Source: Haladaptatus sp. DYF46
GTDB taxonomy: Archaea > Halobacteriota > Halobacteria > Halobacteriales > Haladaptataceae
Assembly: GCF_021083305.1 (NCBI RefSeq)
Contig: NZ_JAJFAY010000004.1
Coordinates: 124,001 to 188,000 of the forward strand
Direction of reading: 5' to 3'
Length of the DNA: 64,000 bases
Made by a program: the position numbers and the translations under genes. The notes under the pieces are model-generated. The model did no database searches. It was given only the letters and a program-made list of their open reading frames with translations, and was not told the DNA's origin. This document shows, one piece after another, positions 8,360 through 17,507 of this stretch (the stretch's first letter is position 1; each line of letters begins with the position of its first letter).

Positions 8360-9589
8360 ATGAGCGATAACGACACGACAAGGAGGACCGAGGAACCGAC
8401 GCGGCGCGATTATGTGAAGTACGGCGGCGCGGTCGTCGGTGGCGGATTGCTCGCCGGATGTTCGGCAAACACCGAATCGGATTCGACGACCACAGAGCCG
8501 TCCGCGGAAACGGAAACTGAATCGGGGACGGCGTCATCGACCGAGACGAACACTCCCTACGAGACGTGCATCGAACCGGTCGGCTGCCTCACGTTCGAGG
8601 AAGTGCCGGAGACGTGGATGGCCCTGTCCGGACCGTGGGCGGACATGGCGATTGCACTCGGCCAACGGGATGGATTTAAACCGGCGGGGTGGTACGCACC
8701 GGGATACTTCTACGAGCAGGTGGGTGTCGAGTGGCTGACCGACACCGAGGCGGCGTACGCGGACGGAAAGTGGGAAGCCGAGGTGTTCTACGAACTCGAC
8801 CCGAACGTCATCCTCGGCGATCCGAACTACCTGACTGCGTTCGACAGTTCGTGGGACGAGTCGGATACGCGGGAACTCGTCGAGACTGTCGGGCCCGTCT
8901 TTGGCAACAACATCGTCCGGCGACGGGAATTCCACACCTACGAGCTCTACTCGCTTTACGAGGCGTTCGACCGACTGGCCGACTTCTTTCGAGAGCGCGA
9001 GCGCTACGAGGCGTTCGCCGCCATTCACGCCGAGATGCAAGCGGAGATTCAGTCACGGCTCCCGGCCGAGAGGGAACGGCCAGAAATCGGCCTCGTGAAC
9101 TTCGGTTCGTCGCCGGGAGAGGGGACGTTTTATCCGATGACTGTCAGCGGCGAGGGAGTCGAGATGAAGCAGTACCGCGACCTCGGAATGACGAGCGCCT
9201 TTTCGTCCGAGACCGTCGCGGGTGGCGAAATCGACTACGAACAGTTGCTCGAAGTCGACCCCGAACTCATCGTGATCCACAGTGGGGTCCGACTGTCGAC
9301 TGACGACGGAACGTTCGACGGGCAGGCGTTCGTCGATCAGTTCGTCACGCCGACACTCGAACACCCGGTCGGCGGTCAACTCACGGCGGCTAAAGAAGGA
9401 AACATCTACCCCGGCGGGTCGTTCCAGCAGGGGCCGATCGTCAACCTCTTCCAAACTGAATTGGCGGCACGACAACTCGTCCCGGAGGAATTCGGCGAAT
9501 TTGACCCGCAACAGTTCCCCGAAATTCCCGAAGACGAACAGTTGTTCGACCGCCAGCGGGTTGCGGACATCATCAACGGTGAGTTCTGA
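8360..9589 (+). CDS. Iron-chelate ABC transporter substrate-binding lipoprotein, paralogue 3
   Basis: This 409-aa protein has Tat motif TRRDYVKYGG, lipobox LLAGC and an acidic Ser/Thr linker. The C-terminal block LFDRQRVADIINGEF is nearly identical to its neighbours. It uniquely has two Cys in the mature N-terminal part (YETCIEPVGC), possibly a disulfide outside the cell. It follows the previous gene by two bases and belongs to the same operon. Confidence 0.88.
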   Translation: MSDNDTTRRTEEPTRRDYVKYGGAVVGGGLLAGCSANTESDSTTTEPSAETETESGTASSTETNTPYETCIEPVGCLTFEEVPETWMALSGPWADMAIALGQRDGFKPAGWYAPGYFYEQVGVEWLTDTEAAYADGKWEAEVFYELDPNVILGDPNYLTAFDSSWDESDTRELVETVGPVFGNNIVRRREFHTYELYSLYEAFDRLADFFRERERYEAFAAIHAEMQAEIQSRLPAERERPEIGLVNFGSSPGEGTFYPMTVSGEGVEMKQYRDLGMTSAFSSETVAGGEIDYEQLLEVDPELIVIHSGVRLSTDDGTFDGQAFVDQFVTPTLEHPVGGQLTAAKEGNIYPGGSFQQGPIVNLFQTELAARQLVPEEFGEFDPQQFPEIPEDEQLFDRQRVADIINGEF

Positions 9590-9591
9590 TT

Positions 9592-10872
9592 ATGAGTGAC
9601 GAAAATGACACGAGTACGACCGAGCCACCGACGCGCCGGGATTCCCGCGAGCACGAGCGAGCGGGAAGTCGTCGGGGAAGTGAGCGAAGCGAACGGACCC
9701 GACGGAACTATCTGAAGTACGGCGGGGCGGTCATCGGCGGCGGACTGCTCGCCGGATGTACGGACGACAGTGGTGCGAAATCGACGTCGACGGGAACGAC
9801 ATCGGGAACCGAGACTACCGCGTCGGAGGACGGGCCGTACTCGGTCACGATGTCGCCCGCCGGTACCGTCGAGTTCGAGCAACCGCCGGAGAGCGTGCTT
9901 ACGATTCTGCCGCATCACGCGGACATGGCGCTCGCGGCCGGACACGGCGACGCCGTCGCCGCGATGCTGTACAACCCCGAGTACAACGACACGATCTGGG
10001 GGAAGTGCCTCGACCCCCTTCCGGACGTCTCCGTCGAGTGGCAGGACCTGCCGGGGTCGTGGAACCCGAGCAAGGAACTCCTCTACGAACTCGACTGCGA
10101 CCTGCACCTCGCCGACCCGGCCTACATGACGACGATGCAGGGTTGGACAACCGACGACGTGGAGGAAATCGGGGAAAACGTCGCGCCGTGGTTCGGGAAC
10201 GCGCTTAGCAACGCGCACAAGGAACCGCCGTCGGGTTGGAACGGTAACTACGAGTACTACACGCTCTGGGAGATTTTCGAGACGGTCGCGAAGGTCTTCC
10301 GGGCGGAGGAGCGTTATGAGGCGCTCAACTCCATCCACACCGAGATGGTATCGCACATCGAATCGAACATCCCGCCCGAGGACGAGCGGCCGACCGTGGC
10401 GATGATAATCCTCGTGCAGGGAGAGGACAGCATGTACACGTACGCGCTCAACGGTCCCGGCTTCCTGACGGCCCACACCCGCCCCCTCGGCGCGACGGAC
10501 GTCTTTGCCGACGTGCAGACCGAATCGACGGTCGATTACGAGGCGCTCATCGAGGCCGACCCCGACGTTATCCTCTGCCTCGCCGGAATGTCCGACTATC
10601 GGCACGTGACGAAGACCCGCGAGCGCTTGGAGGGCGACCCGACGACGCAGTCGGTGTCGGCCGTGCAGGACGGCCGCATCCACACGCAGGGCGGGCGAAA
10701 TCAGGGTCCGTTGATGAACCTCTTTCAGACTGAGATGGCGGCCAAACAGCTCTATCCCGACGCCTTCGGTGAGTGGCCGACGTACACCGACGGCCCGTAC
10801 CCGGAGATTTCCGAGGACGAGCAGTTGTTCGACCGCCAGCGCGTCGCGGACATCGTCAACGGAAACCTCTGA
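9592..10872 (+). CDS. Iron-chelate ABC transporter substrate-binding lipoprotein, paralogue 4 (with palindromic insert)
   Basis: This 426-aa protein is a binding protein of the same family, closest to paralogue 1. Its Tat region differs from the other three. After TRRD there are 21 extra codons (9643-9705), Arg/Ser/Glu-rich, before NYLKYGG and the lipobox LLAGC. Two twin-arginine pairs therefore precede the hydrophobic stretch. The DNA of the extra codons is hairpin-rich (separate entry). Reading frame and export signal remain intact, since a usable TRRN-Y-L motif sits at the inner end. It is the last gene of unit 2. Confidence 0.88.
   Translation: MSDENDTSTTEPPTRRDSREHERAGSRRGSERSERTRRNYLKYGGAVIGGGLLAGCTDDSGAKSTSTGTTSGTETTASEDGPYSVTMSPAGTVEFEQPPESVLTILPHHADMALAAGHGDAVAAMLYNPEYNDTIWGKCLDPLPDVSVEWQDLPGSWNPSKELLYELDCDLHLADPAYMTTMQGWTTDDVEEIGENVAPWFGNALSNAHKEPPSGWNGNYEYYTLWEIFETVAKVFRAEERYEALNSIHTEMVSHIESNIPPEDERPTVAMIILVQGEDSMYTYALNGPGFLTAHTRPLGATDVFADVQTESTVDYEALIEADPDVILCLAGMSDYRHVTKTRERLEGDPTTQSVSAVQDGRIHTQGGRNQGPLMNLFQTEMAAKQLYPDAFGEWPTYTDGPYPEISEDEQLFDRQRVADIVNGNL
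9642..9704 (+). repeat. In-frame hairpin-rich insert in binding-protein gene 4
   Basis: The inverted repeat TTCCCGC/GCGGGAA (9642-9648 and 9661-9667, 12-base loop) is followed by CGTCGGG/CCCGACG (9670-9676 and 9698-9704). The segment is 63 bases, a multiple of three, and is missing from the three sister genes at the same site. Its first hairpin shares arms and a GAGC-rich loop with a hairpin at 41545-41566. Confidence 0.65.
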
Positions 10873-10993
10873 GGGTCGTTCACCGACGGCAGACCGATAT
10901 CGCCCCGAGGAATCCACCGGCTTCCCGGGTCCAACGTTCGAAACCCGCTGTCCAGTGTTCCACCGCGAGCACCACTTCCGAAGCTGACAGACG

Positions 10994-11016
10994 GTATAAT
11001 CCGTTTCGAATTATAC
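10994..11016. promoter_or_regulatory. AT-rich inverted repeat GTATAAT/ATTATAC
   Basis: There are perfect seven-base arms with a nine-base spacer in the gap between the iron operon and the FAD monooxygenase-like gene. Both arms resemble TATA elements on opposite strands. It could be an operator or an overlapping promoter, but the next start is about 120 bases away, so its role is open. Confidence 0.4.
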
Positions 11017-11136
11017 ACGCTCGAAAGCTTTTCTACCCTCTCGTCTCGATTTCCACTCGTTCATGCGAATTCGTAGCCACTCGCCGCTCCTGCGGTGTTA
11101 CCCTTCGATGCGACGGTTCGCCGCGGGGGTCGGACG

Positions 11137-12363
11137 ATGACCACCGAGTCCGCCGACGTGGTCGTCGTCGGTGCCGGCCCGGCCGGATGCGTCGTGAGCT
11201 ACCTGCTCGCCAGAAGCGGCGTCGAGACGGTCCTCGTCGAACGGCAGCACACGTTGGAACGCGAGTTTCGAGGCTACGGCTTTCGGCCGCCGATTCCGCG
11301 GCTCTTCGAGGAGATGGACCTCCTCGCGGACGTCGAGGCCCTTCCCCACGAAACCATCTCCAGCGGAACGGTCGTTGCCTACGGAAAATCGTACCCGGTG
11401 TTCGATTTCGACGACGAGCGGGTGCTGTTGCTGAAACAGCCGCCGCTGCTCCGACTCCTCATTGAACGCGCTCGGGAGTTCGATACGTTCACCTTTCACA
11501 GTGGAACGACGTTCGACGGCTTTCGCCGCGAGAACGGTGCGGTCGCCGGAATCACCGCCACATCCCGTCCCGGCGGCGAGGAACACGAAATCCGTAGCCG
11601 ACTCGCCGTCGGGGCGGACGGTCGGTTTTCGACGACCCGGAAGGCCGCCGGAATCGGCGTGGAAATGGACGAAACCGGCGCTGAAGTCGTCTGGTTCAGG
11701 CTGCCGCGCGCGGCGGCGGACTTCACGACCCACATTCGCATCGAGGACGAAGGAGTGTTGGTCTACTCCCCGCTCAGCGAGCATGAATCACAGTACGGGT
11801 TGCTGATTCCTGCCGGACGGTATCCCGCGATGCGGGACCGTGGCATCGCACGGTTTCGACGAACCGTCGCGGGAATCGAACCCGCAATCGCGGACAGCGT
11901 GGAAGCACACCTGGCGTCCTTCGACCAATGCTCGCTGCTTTCGATACGCTCCGGCCTCGCGGACCGGTGGACCGACGACGGATTCCTGCTCATCGGGGAC
12001 GCCGCGCACGTCGCATCTCCTATCGGTGCCGAGGGCAACAACCTCGCCATTCAGGACGCCGTCGTCGCACACCGCCTGTTGACGCCGGCGCTCACCCGCG
12101 GCGATGGTCCGATTCCGAACGCCGTCCTGAGGCGCGTCGAGGGGAACCGTCGCCCCGCCGTCGAGGAGGCGATAGCGGGACAACGGTCGAGGGGTCGAGG
12201 CTTGTCCTCGCTGCTCTCGTCCCGCGACCGTCTCCCGAACGCCCTCGAGCCGCACCTGTTGCGGGGCGGTGCCGCGGTGATGAGTCTCTTGGCGCGACTG
12301 CCGACCCGTTCCGAGAACGACCACGCCGAACCGTCCGTGGACCGGACGCTGTTCGAGGAGTGA
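11137..12363 (+). CDS. FAD-dependent monooxygenase-like protein (PHBH family)
   Basis: This 408-aa protein has an N-terminal ADP-binding motif VVVGAGPAGC, a mid-protein DG motif (GADGRFSTTRK) and the FAD-binding GDAAHVASPIGAEG near residue 288. These mark the p-hydroxybenzoate-hydroxylase fold. They are found in aromatic hydroxylases and geranylgeranyl-reductase relatives. The ATG at 11137 places the Rossmann motif about nine residues from the N-terminus. An upstream GTG at 11095 would add 14 unlikely residues. The substrate is unknown. Confidence 0.85.
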   Translation: MTTESADVVVVGAGPAGCVVSYLLARSGVETVLVERQHTLEREFRGYGFRPPIPRLFEEMDLLADVEALPHETISSGTVVAYGKSYPVFDFDDERVLLLKQPPLLRLLIERAREFDTFTFHSGTTFDGFRRENGAVAGITATSRPGGEEHEIRSRLAVGADGRFSTTRKAAGIGVEMDETGAEVVWFRLPRAAADFTTHIRIEDEGVLVYSPLSEHESQYGLLIPAGRYPAMRDRGIARFRRTVAGIEPAIADSVEAHLASFDQCSLLSIRSGLADRWTDDGFLLIGDAAHVASPIGAEGNNLAIQDAVVAHRLLTPALTRGDGPIPNAVLRRVEGNRRPAVEEAIAGQRSRGRGLSSLLSSRDRLPNALEPHLLRGGAAVMSLLARLPTRSENDHAEPSVDRTLFEE

Positions 12364-12577
12364 CGGTTGGAAGGGTTCCGGTGAGTTTCGGCGACTGCCG
12401 ATGTGCGGTTCGAGCGACGGCGGAAACGTCCGCCTTCTCTCCCCGACGCTCGTACAACGAGACGGTTCGACCGTCCCCTCCGTCACGCGACTCTTCCCCG
12501 GGCCGTGCGCCGACCGTGGGTCGCACCCGATTCGAAGACCGACGTGATTTAACAACTCCTTGCGCCATCTCCCCACC

Positions 12578-15445
12578 ATGGAACCGACGCGACGCTCCGC
12601 GGACTCCCCAACGGGACCGATTTCGGTCCTCGTGGTCGGCGACCCGAACTGGCGGGAATCGCTCGTCTCCGGCCTTTCGACCGCCGAGGAAGTCCTCGTC
12701 ACGACCGCAGTTCGCGGCCACGACGGATACGAGTGGCTCACGTCACAACCGGGCGACGTCGATTGTATCGTCTGTGCGCCCGACCTGGCGGATATGTCCG
12801 GCGTGAGCTTTCTGGAAGTCGTTCGAACCCTCTACCCCGACCTTCCGGTGGTCCTCCTCGACGCCGACGCGGATGCGACGGTCGCCAGCAGAGCCGTCGC
12901 CGCCGACGTGACGGAGTACGTTCCCGTCGAGGCCCGGCCCTCGCTCACCGACGACCTTCTCCGACGCATTCGCCGGGTCGCGGTCGAATATCGAACGGCG
13001 CTGACCCGCCGCCGAAGAGCGCGTCAGTTCGACGCGCTCTTCGACGACCCCCGGTCGTTCATGTGGGTCATCGACCCGGACGGAACGCTTCGGCGGACGA
13101 ACCACACCGCCCTCGACTTTCTCGATGTTTCACCGGAGTCGGTGGCCGGGACGCCGTTCGCCGAATCGCCGTGGTGGGTCCGGTCGGACGTGTCCCCCGA
13201 GGCGGTTCGGGACGCCTTTCGAACCGCGAGGGGCGGTTCAGTCGCGCGGTTCGAAACGTCCTTCGACGCTCCGGACGGCCCCGTCGAACTCGACGTCTCG
13301 TTCCGTCCGGTGACCGACCGAGGGGGAGCCGTCGTCAGCGTCGTGGTCGAAGCGCTCGATGTGAGCGAACGCGCTCACCTCGAACGGGAACTCCGCGAGT
13401 CGGAGGAACTCCACCGGGTCACGCTCAACAACATGACGGACACCGTCCTCGTCACCGACGACGCGGGTGAGTTCACCTACATCTGTCCGAACGTCCACTA
13501 CATCTTCGGCTACTCGGTCGAGGAGATTCGGGACCTCGGGAGCATCGACGCCCTCCTCGGCGACGACCTCTTCGACCGGGAAGCGCTCGACTCCCACGGG
13601 TTGCTCACGAACGTCGAGTGTACCGCGACGGATAAAGCGGGGCGCGAACACACGCTCCTCGTCAACGTGAAGCGGGTCTCGATTCAGGGGGGGACGACGC
13701 TGTACAGTTGCCGCGACATCACCAAGCGAAAGGAACGCGAGCGGGCGTTGACCGCGCTCCATCGGACGAGTCGCGACCTCCTCTACGCGGAGACGACGCG
13801 GGAAATCGCCACGATCGTCACCGACGACGCGACCGACATCTTCGACGTGGACGACTGTGCCGTCTACTTCTTCGACACGGACGCGAACGAACTGTGGCCC
13901 GCCGCGGCGACGGAGGCCATCGAATCCCTCTCGGGTGCGCTGCCGACGGTCCGACTCGACGAACCGAGCGCGCTCGGACGGGCGTTCGTCGAACAGACGA
14001 CGGTCGAGTTCGACGACGCGGATGACCCCGTCGTCTTCTCCCCGACCGCTATCGAACGACGGAGCGGTCTCTTCATCCCCCTCCGGGACCACGGCGTCTT
14101 CGTCGCGGCGGACGAACGCGGGTCCCTCGACGCGGTAACGAGGGAGATAATCGACCTCCTCGCGGCGACCGTCGAGGCGGCGCTGGACCGCATCGAACGG
14201 GAAGACGAACTGCGCGACCGCGACCGGGAACTCCAGCGACGGAACCGCCAACTCTCCCGGTTGAACCGGACGAACGGGATAATCCGCGAAATCGATCACG
14301 CCCTCGTTCGGGCGGACTCGCGCGAGGAGATAGAGTCCGAAGTGTGTGAACTCCTGACCGCGAGCGACCGATTCGATTTCGCGTGGGTCGGGGACATCGA
14401 CCCGAGTACGGGCGTCATCGAACCCCGTGCGTGGTCGGGCGACGACCGGGGATATCTCGACGCCGTCGACCTGTCCGAATCCGGCGACCCGGCGGGGAGA
14501 ACGGCGGCGACGGGATCCGTCTCGGTCGTCTCGAACGTCGCGGACGATTTGCGGGGGACGTCGTGGCGGAAGGAAGCGATATCGCGCGGGTTCCAGTCGA
14601 TAATCGCCGTTCCGCTGACGCACGGCGATGCCGCCTACGGAGCCCTTTCGGTGTACGCCGGTCGTCCGGACGCGTTCGACGACAGGGCGCGGACGGTCAT
14701 CTCCGAACTCGGGGAAACCATCGCGTCCGCCATTCAGTCGGCCGAGCGAAAGCGGGCGCTCGTGAGCGACACCGTCGTCGAACTCGACTACCGCATCACG
14801 GACGAAACCTGCGTCCTGCACGCGCTCTCGCGGCGGACGGACGCCACCCTCGAACTGAAGGGCGGCGTCCGCGAACTCGACCCGGGTGCCCGAATCCTCG
14901 TCTCCGTGTCGAACGCTTCGCCGGACGCCGTCGTTACGGCCGCAAATACCGTCGTCGCCGTCGAATCCGCCCGCGTCGTTTCGACCCACGCCGAGGGCGG
15001 ATTGGTACAGTTGACGCTCACCTCGCCGTTCGTTGCGACTAGACTGGCGGAGTCGGGTGCGACGCTCGAACGCCTCCGCTCCGATAACGGCGACACGACG
15101 GCGACGATATTCGTCCCCTCGCCCGTCACGGTCCGAACCATCGACGACGTTCTCTCGGACGTCTACCCGTCGTCCGAACTCGTCGCACAGCGCGAACGCG
15201 AGCGACCACCCGAAACCGGAGGCCGGTTCCGCGAACGGTTCTTGGACGAGATCACCCACAGACAACTCGAAGTCGTCCAGACGGCCTACTACAGCGGCTA
15301 CTTCGATTCTCCTCGGACGAACGACGGTGCCGCCGTCGCCGCCATGCTCGACATCTCGTCCGCTGCGTTCTACGAACACGTGCGAAAGGTCCAGCGGAAA
15401 CTCATCGGTTCGGTGTTCGACGGAATTCGGTCCGTCTCGGAATAG
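12578..15445 (+). CDS. Bat-type multi-domain sensor: receiver-like, PAS, PAS, GAF, GAF, HTH_10
   Basis: This 955-aa soluble protein has an N-terminal receiver-like domain (about 15-130) and two PAS domains (about 155-270 and 280-390). Two GAF domains follow (about 400-550 and 580-730), with a coiled segment between them. Then come the bacterio-opsin-activator associated domain and a C-terminal HTH_10 (ITHRQLEVVQTAYYSGYF). The receiver position expected to hold the phosphorylated Asp reads Ala (CAPDLADMSG), so it may not be phosphorylated. It is probably a transcription factor sensing small molecule, redox or light. The ATG at 12578 is preferred over a TTG 18 bases upstream. No target gene is evident. 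Confidence 0.88.
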   Translation: MEPTRRSADSPTGPISVLVVGDPNWRESLVSGLSTAEEVLVTTAVRGHDGYEWLTSQPGDVDCIVCAPDLADMSGVSFLEVVRTLYPDLPVVLLDADADATVASRAVAADVTEYVPVEARPSLTDDLLRRIRRVAVEYRTALTRRRRARQFDALFDDPRSFMWVIDPDGTLRRTNHTALDFLDVSPESVAGTPFAESPWWVRSDVSPEAVRDAFRTARGGSVARFETSFDAPDGPVELDVSFRPVTDRGGAVVSVVVEALDVSERAHLERELRESEELHRVTLNNMTDTVLVTDDAGEFTYICPNVHYIFGYSVEEIRDLGSIDALLGDDLFDREALDSHGLLTNVECTATDKAGREHTLLVNVKRVSIQGGTTLYSCRDITKRKERERALTALHRTSRDLLYAETTREIATIVTDDATDIFDVDDCAVYFFDTDANELWPAAATEAIESLSGALPTVRLDEPSALGRAFVEQTTVEFDDADDPVVFSPTAIERRSGLFIPLRDHGVFVAADERGSLDAVTREIIDLLAATVEAALDRIEREDELRDRDRELQRRNRQLSRLNRTNGIIREIDHALVRADSREEIESEVCELLTASDRFDFAWVGDIDPSTGVIEPRAWSGDDRGYLDAVDLSESGDPAGRTAATGSVSVVSNVADDLRGTSWRKEAISRGFQSIIAVPLTHGDAAYGALSVYAGRPDAFDDRARTVISELGETIASAIQSAERKRALVSDTVVELDYRITDETCVLHALSRRTDATLELKGGVRELDPGARILVSVSNASPDAVVTAANTVVAVESARVVSTHAEGGLVQLTLTSPFVATRLAESGATLERLRSDNGDTTATIFVPSPVTVRTIDDVLSDVYPSSELVAQRERERPPETGGRFRERFLDEITHRQLEVVQTAYYSGYFDSPRTNDGAAVAAMLDISSAAFYEHVRKVQRKLIGSVFDGIRSVSE

Positions 15446-15590
15446 GTTGACTATCTAGCCCAACCCGTCCAATACTGCCTCTCTATTCAACCGCTTCCTA
15501 CTTCCCCTCGTCGCAAAAATTGCGATGCATGGCGTCGACCTGTCCGTATCGTTTTCGATAGCGGGTCGTCGTCCACCGGAGGACTTCCCG

Positions 15591-15734
15591 ATGCGAGATA
15601 TAGAACACGACCCGACGACGGAATCGAAGTACGAATGTCCGCGCTGCGGTACCATCGTGACGGCAACGCACCACCCCGGAACGTGCACCGACTGCCACGT
15701 TCATCTCCGTAACAGAGGGACGCCCCTCGAATAG
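15591..15734 (+). CDS. Small rubrerythrin-like zinc-ribbon protein
   Basis: This 47-aa protein begins MRDIEHDP and has CPRCG and CTDCH knuckles that should bind Zn or Fe, ending NRGTPLE. This matches the short haloarchaeal rubrerythrin-like-domain proteins. A GGAGGA ribosome-binding site (15578-15583) lies eight bases before this ATG and decides the start over an in-frame ATG at 15525. The function of the family is unknown. It lies eight bases before the glutamate dehydrogenase gene. Confidence 0.8.
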   Translation: MRDIEHDPTTESKYECPRCGTIVTATHHPGTCTDCHVHLRNRGTPLE

Positions 15735-15741
15735 TTTCCCT

Positions 15742-17043
15742 ATGGCATCCAACACCGTACATTCGGGGTCGAAATCGGACGCGGACGAATCGACCGACGA
15801 CGCCGCGGAATCGGCGCTCGATACCGCCAGGCGGCAGTTGAATCGCGCGGCCGAGGGTGTGGACATCGACCCGAACATCGTCGAACGCCTGCGGTACCCC
15901 AGACACGTCCATCGCGTTACCGTTCCGCTGAAGCGCGACGACGGGTCCGTGGAGGTGTTCACCGGCTATCGTGCGCAACACGACAGCGTGCGGGGACCCT
16001 ACAAGGGCGGCCTCCGGTACCATCCCGGCGTCACCGAGGAGGAGTGTATCGGCCTCTCGATGTGGATGACGTGGAAGTGCGCCGTCATGGACATCCCCTT
16101 CGGGGGTGCGAAGGGCGGCCTCGTCGTGAACCCGAAGCGCCTCTCGGAGACGGAACGGGAGCGCCTGACCCGACGGTTCGCACAGGAACTCCGCGACACC
16201 GTCGGGCCGAACCGCGACATCCCGGCACCAGACATGGGGACCGACGCCCAGACGATGGCGTGGTTCATGGACGCATACTCGATGCAGGAGGGCGAAACCC
16301 AACCCGGCGTCGTCACGGGGAAACCGCCGGTCATCGGCGGCTCGTTCGGACGCGGAGAGGCACCCGGCCGCTCCGTCGCGCTCGTAACCCGCAAGGCGTG
16401 TGAGTACTACGATTTCGGCCTCGACGGAACGACCGTCGCGGTACAGGGGTTCGGAAGCGTCGGCGCGAACGCCGCCCGCCTCCTCGACGAGTGGGGGGCG
16501 ACGGTCGTCGCGATTTCCGACGTGAACGGGGCGGCGTACGACCCCGACGGTATCGACACGGGTGACGTCCCGTCACACGAAGAGGAACCGGAGGCCGTCA
16601 CCCGGTACGGCGCGGAGCGCATCAGCAACGAGGCCCTCCTCACGCTCGACGTGGACGTATTGGTTCCCGCCGCCGTCGGCAACGTCCTCACGGAGGCCAA
16701 CGCGGACGACGTGCGGGCGTCGCTCGTCGTCGAGGGTTCGAACGGCCCGACGACGGCGTCCGCGGACGCCGTCTTCGCCGAGCGGAACGTCCCGGTGATA
16801 CCGGACATCCTCGCCAACGCGGGCGGCGTCACGGTTTCGTACTTCGAGTGGCTACAGGACATCAACCGCCGCCAGTGGTCGCTCGAACGCGTGAACGACG
16901 AACTCGAAGCCGAGATGCTCGCCGCGTGGAACGACGTGCGCGAGGAAGTCGAGAAGCGGGCGGTGACGTGGCGCGAAGCCGCGTACGTCGTCGCCCTCTC
17001 GCGTATCGGGGAAGCTCACCGCGTTCGCGGCCTCTGGCCCTGA
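15742..17043 (+). CDS. gdh: Glutamate dehydrogenase, Glu/Leu/Phe/Val family
   Basis: This 433-aa enzyme interconverts glutamate with 2-oxoglutarate and ammonia. The glutamate-binding motif GGLRYHPGV, the catalytic block [12 protein letters not shown] with its Lys, and PAPDMGT are intact. So is the dinucleotide-binding [13 protein letters not shown] (about residue 235). The length is typical of haloarchaeal hexameric GDHs. NAD versus NADP preference is not clear from the motif. It may be co-transcribed with the small zinc protein just upstream. Confidence 0.92.
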   Translation: MASNTVHSGSKSDADESTDDAAESALDTARRQLNRAAEGVDIDPNIVERLRYPRHVHRVTVPLKRDDGSVEVFTGYRAQHDSVRGPYKGGLRYHPGVTEEECIGLSMWMTWKCAVMDIPFGGAKGGLVVNPKRLSETERERLTRRFAQELRDTVGPNRDIPAPDMGTDAQTMAWFMDAYSMQEGETQPGVVTGKPPVIGGSFGRGEAPGRSVALVTRKACEYYDFGLDGTTVAVQGFGSVGANAARLLDEWGATVVAISDVNGAAYDPDGIDTGDVPSHEEEPEAVTRYGAERISNEALLTLDVDVLVPAAVGNVLTEANADDVRASLVVEGSNGPTTASADAVFAERNVPVIPDILANAGGVTVSYFEWLQDINRRQWSLERVNDELEAEMLAAWNDVREEVEKRAVTWREAAYVVALSRIGEAHRVRGLWP

Positions 17044-17123
17044 CGCGTTTCGTTCGTCCGTCTGTCCGTCCGTTTCCGTCCCCCAGCAGAAAATTATTGT
17101 TCCGTTCACACGTCGCGTCGGCC

Positions 17124-17463
17124 ATGACCGACGTCGTCCTCGTCAGACAGGAAAATCCGTCCCGGAAAAACGGAGCGTCTCCGCGAGTGGTGTGCCGAAC
17201 TGGAGTCGCGGGAAGAGGAGGTGTTCGAAACCCTCGACAACGAGGGTGTCTATACGGAATGTCGGTTCCTCCGCTCCACGGCCGACGGCGATTTCCTGTT
17301 CACCTTCATGGAGGCGGCGGACATCGCCGAATCGAAAGCCGCCGTCGAGGACTCGAATTTCGACATCGACGACGAACACGCGGCGGTGATGGAGGAGGTG
17401 CTCGTCGACGGAAGCACGGAACTGTTGGACTCCCTCGACACGTTCGTCGCCGAGCGACCGTAA
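17124..17463 (+). pseudogene. DUF6176-like small protein, +1 frameshift
   Basis: The N-terminus MTDVVLVRQENPSRK reads from the ATG at 17124. The rest of the family-like sequence (TERLREWCAELESREEEVF onward to 17463) lies in the +1 frame. The switch is at an A5 run (17166-17170), and removing one A would restore a single frame of about 112 aa. The downstream part alone could start at GTG 17221. I remember similar haloarchaeal proteins as DUF6176 (function unknown). This may be a real mutation, a sequencing error or, least likely, programmed frameshifting. Confidence 0.65.
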
Positions 17464-17507
17464 AACAACGGAAACGGTGGGGGTGTGTGATCCTCTCGTG
17501 TGGTACT

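Noticed and set aside
13238..15379. 713-codon antisense frame inside the Bat-type sensor
   Set aside because: Shadow of the sense gene, whose PAS, GAF and HTH motifs are clear.
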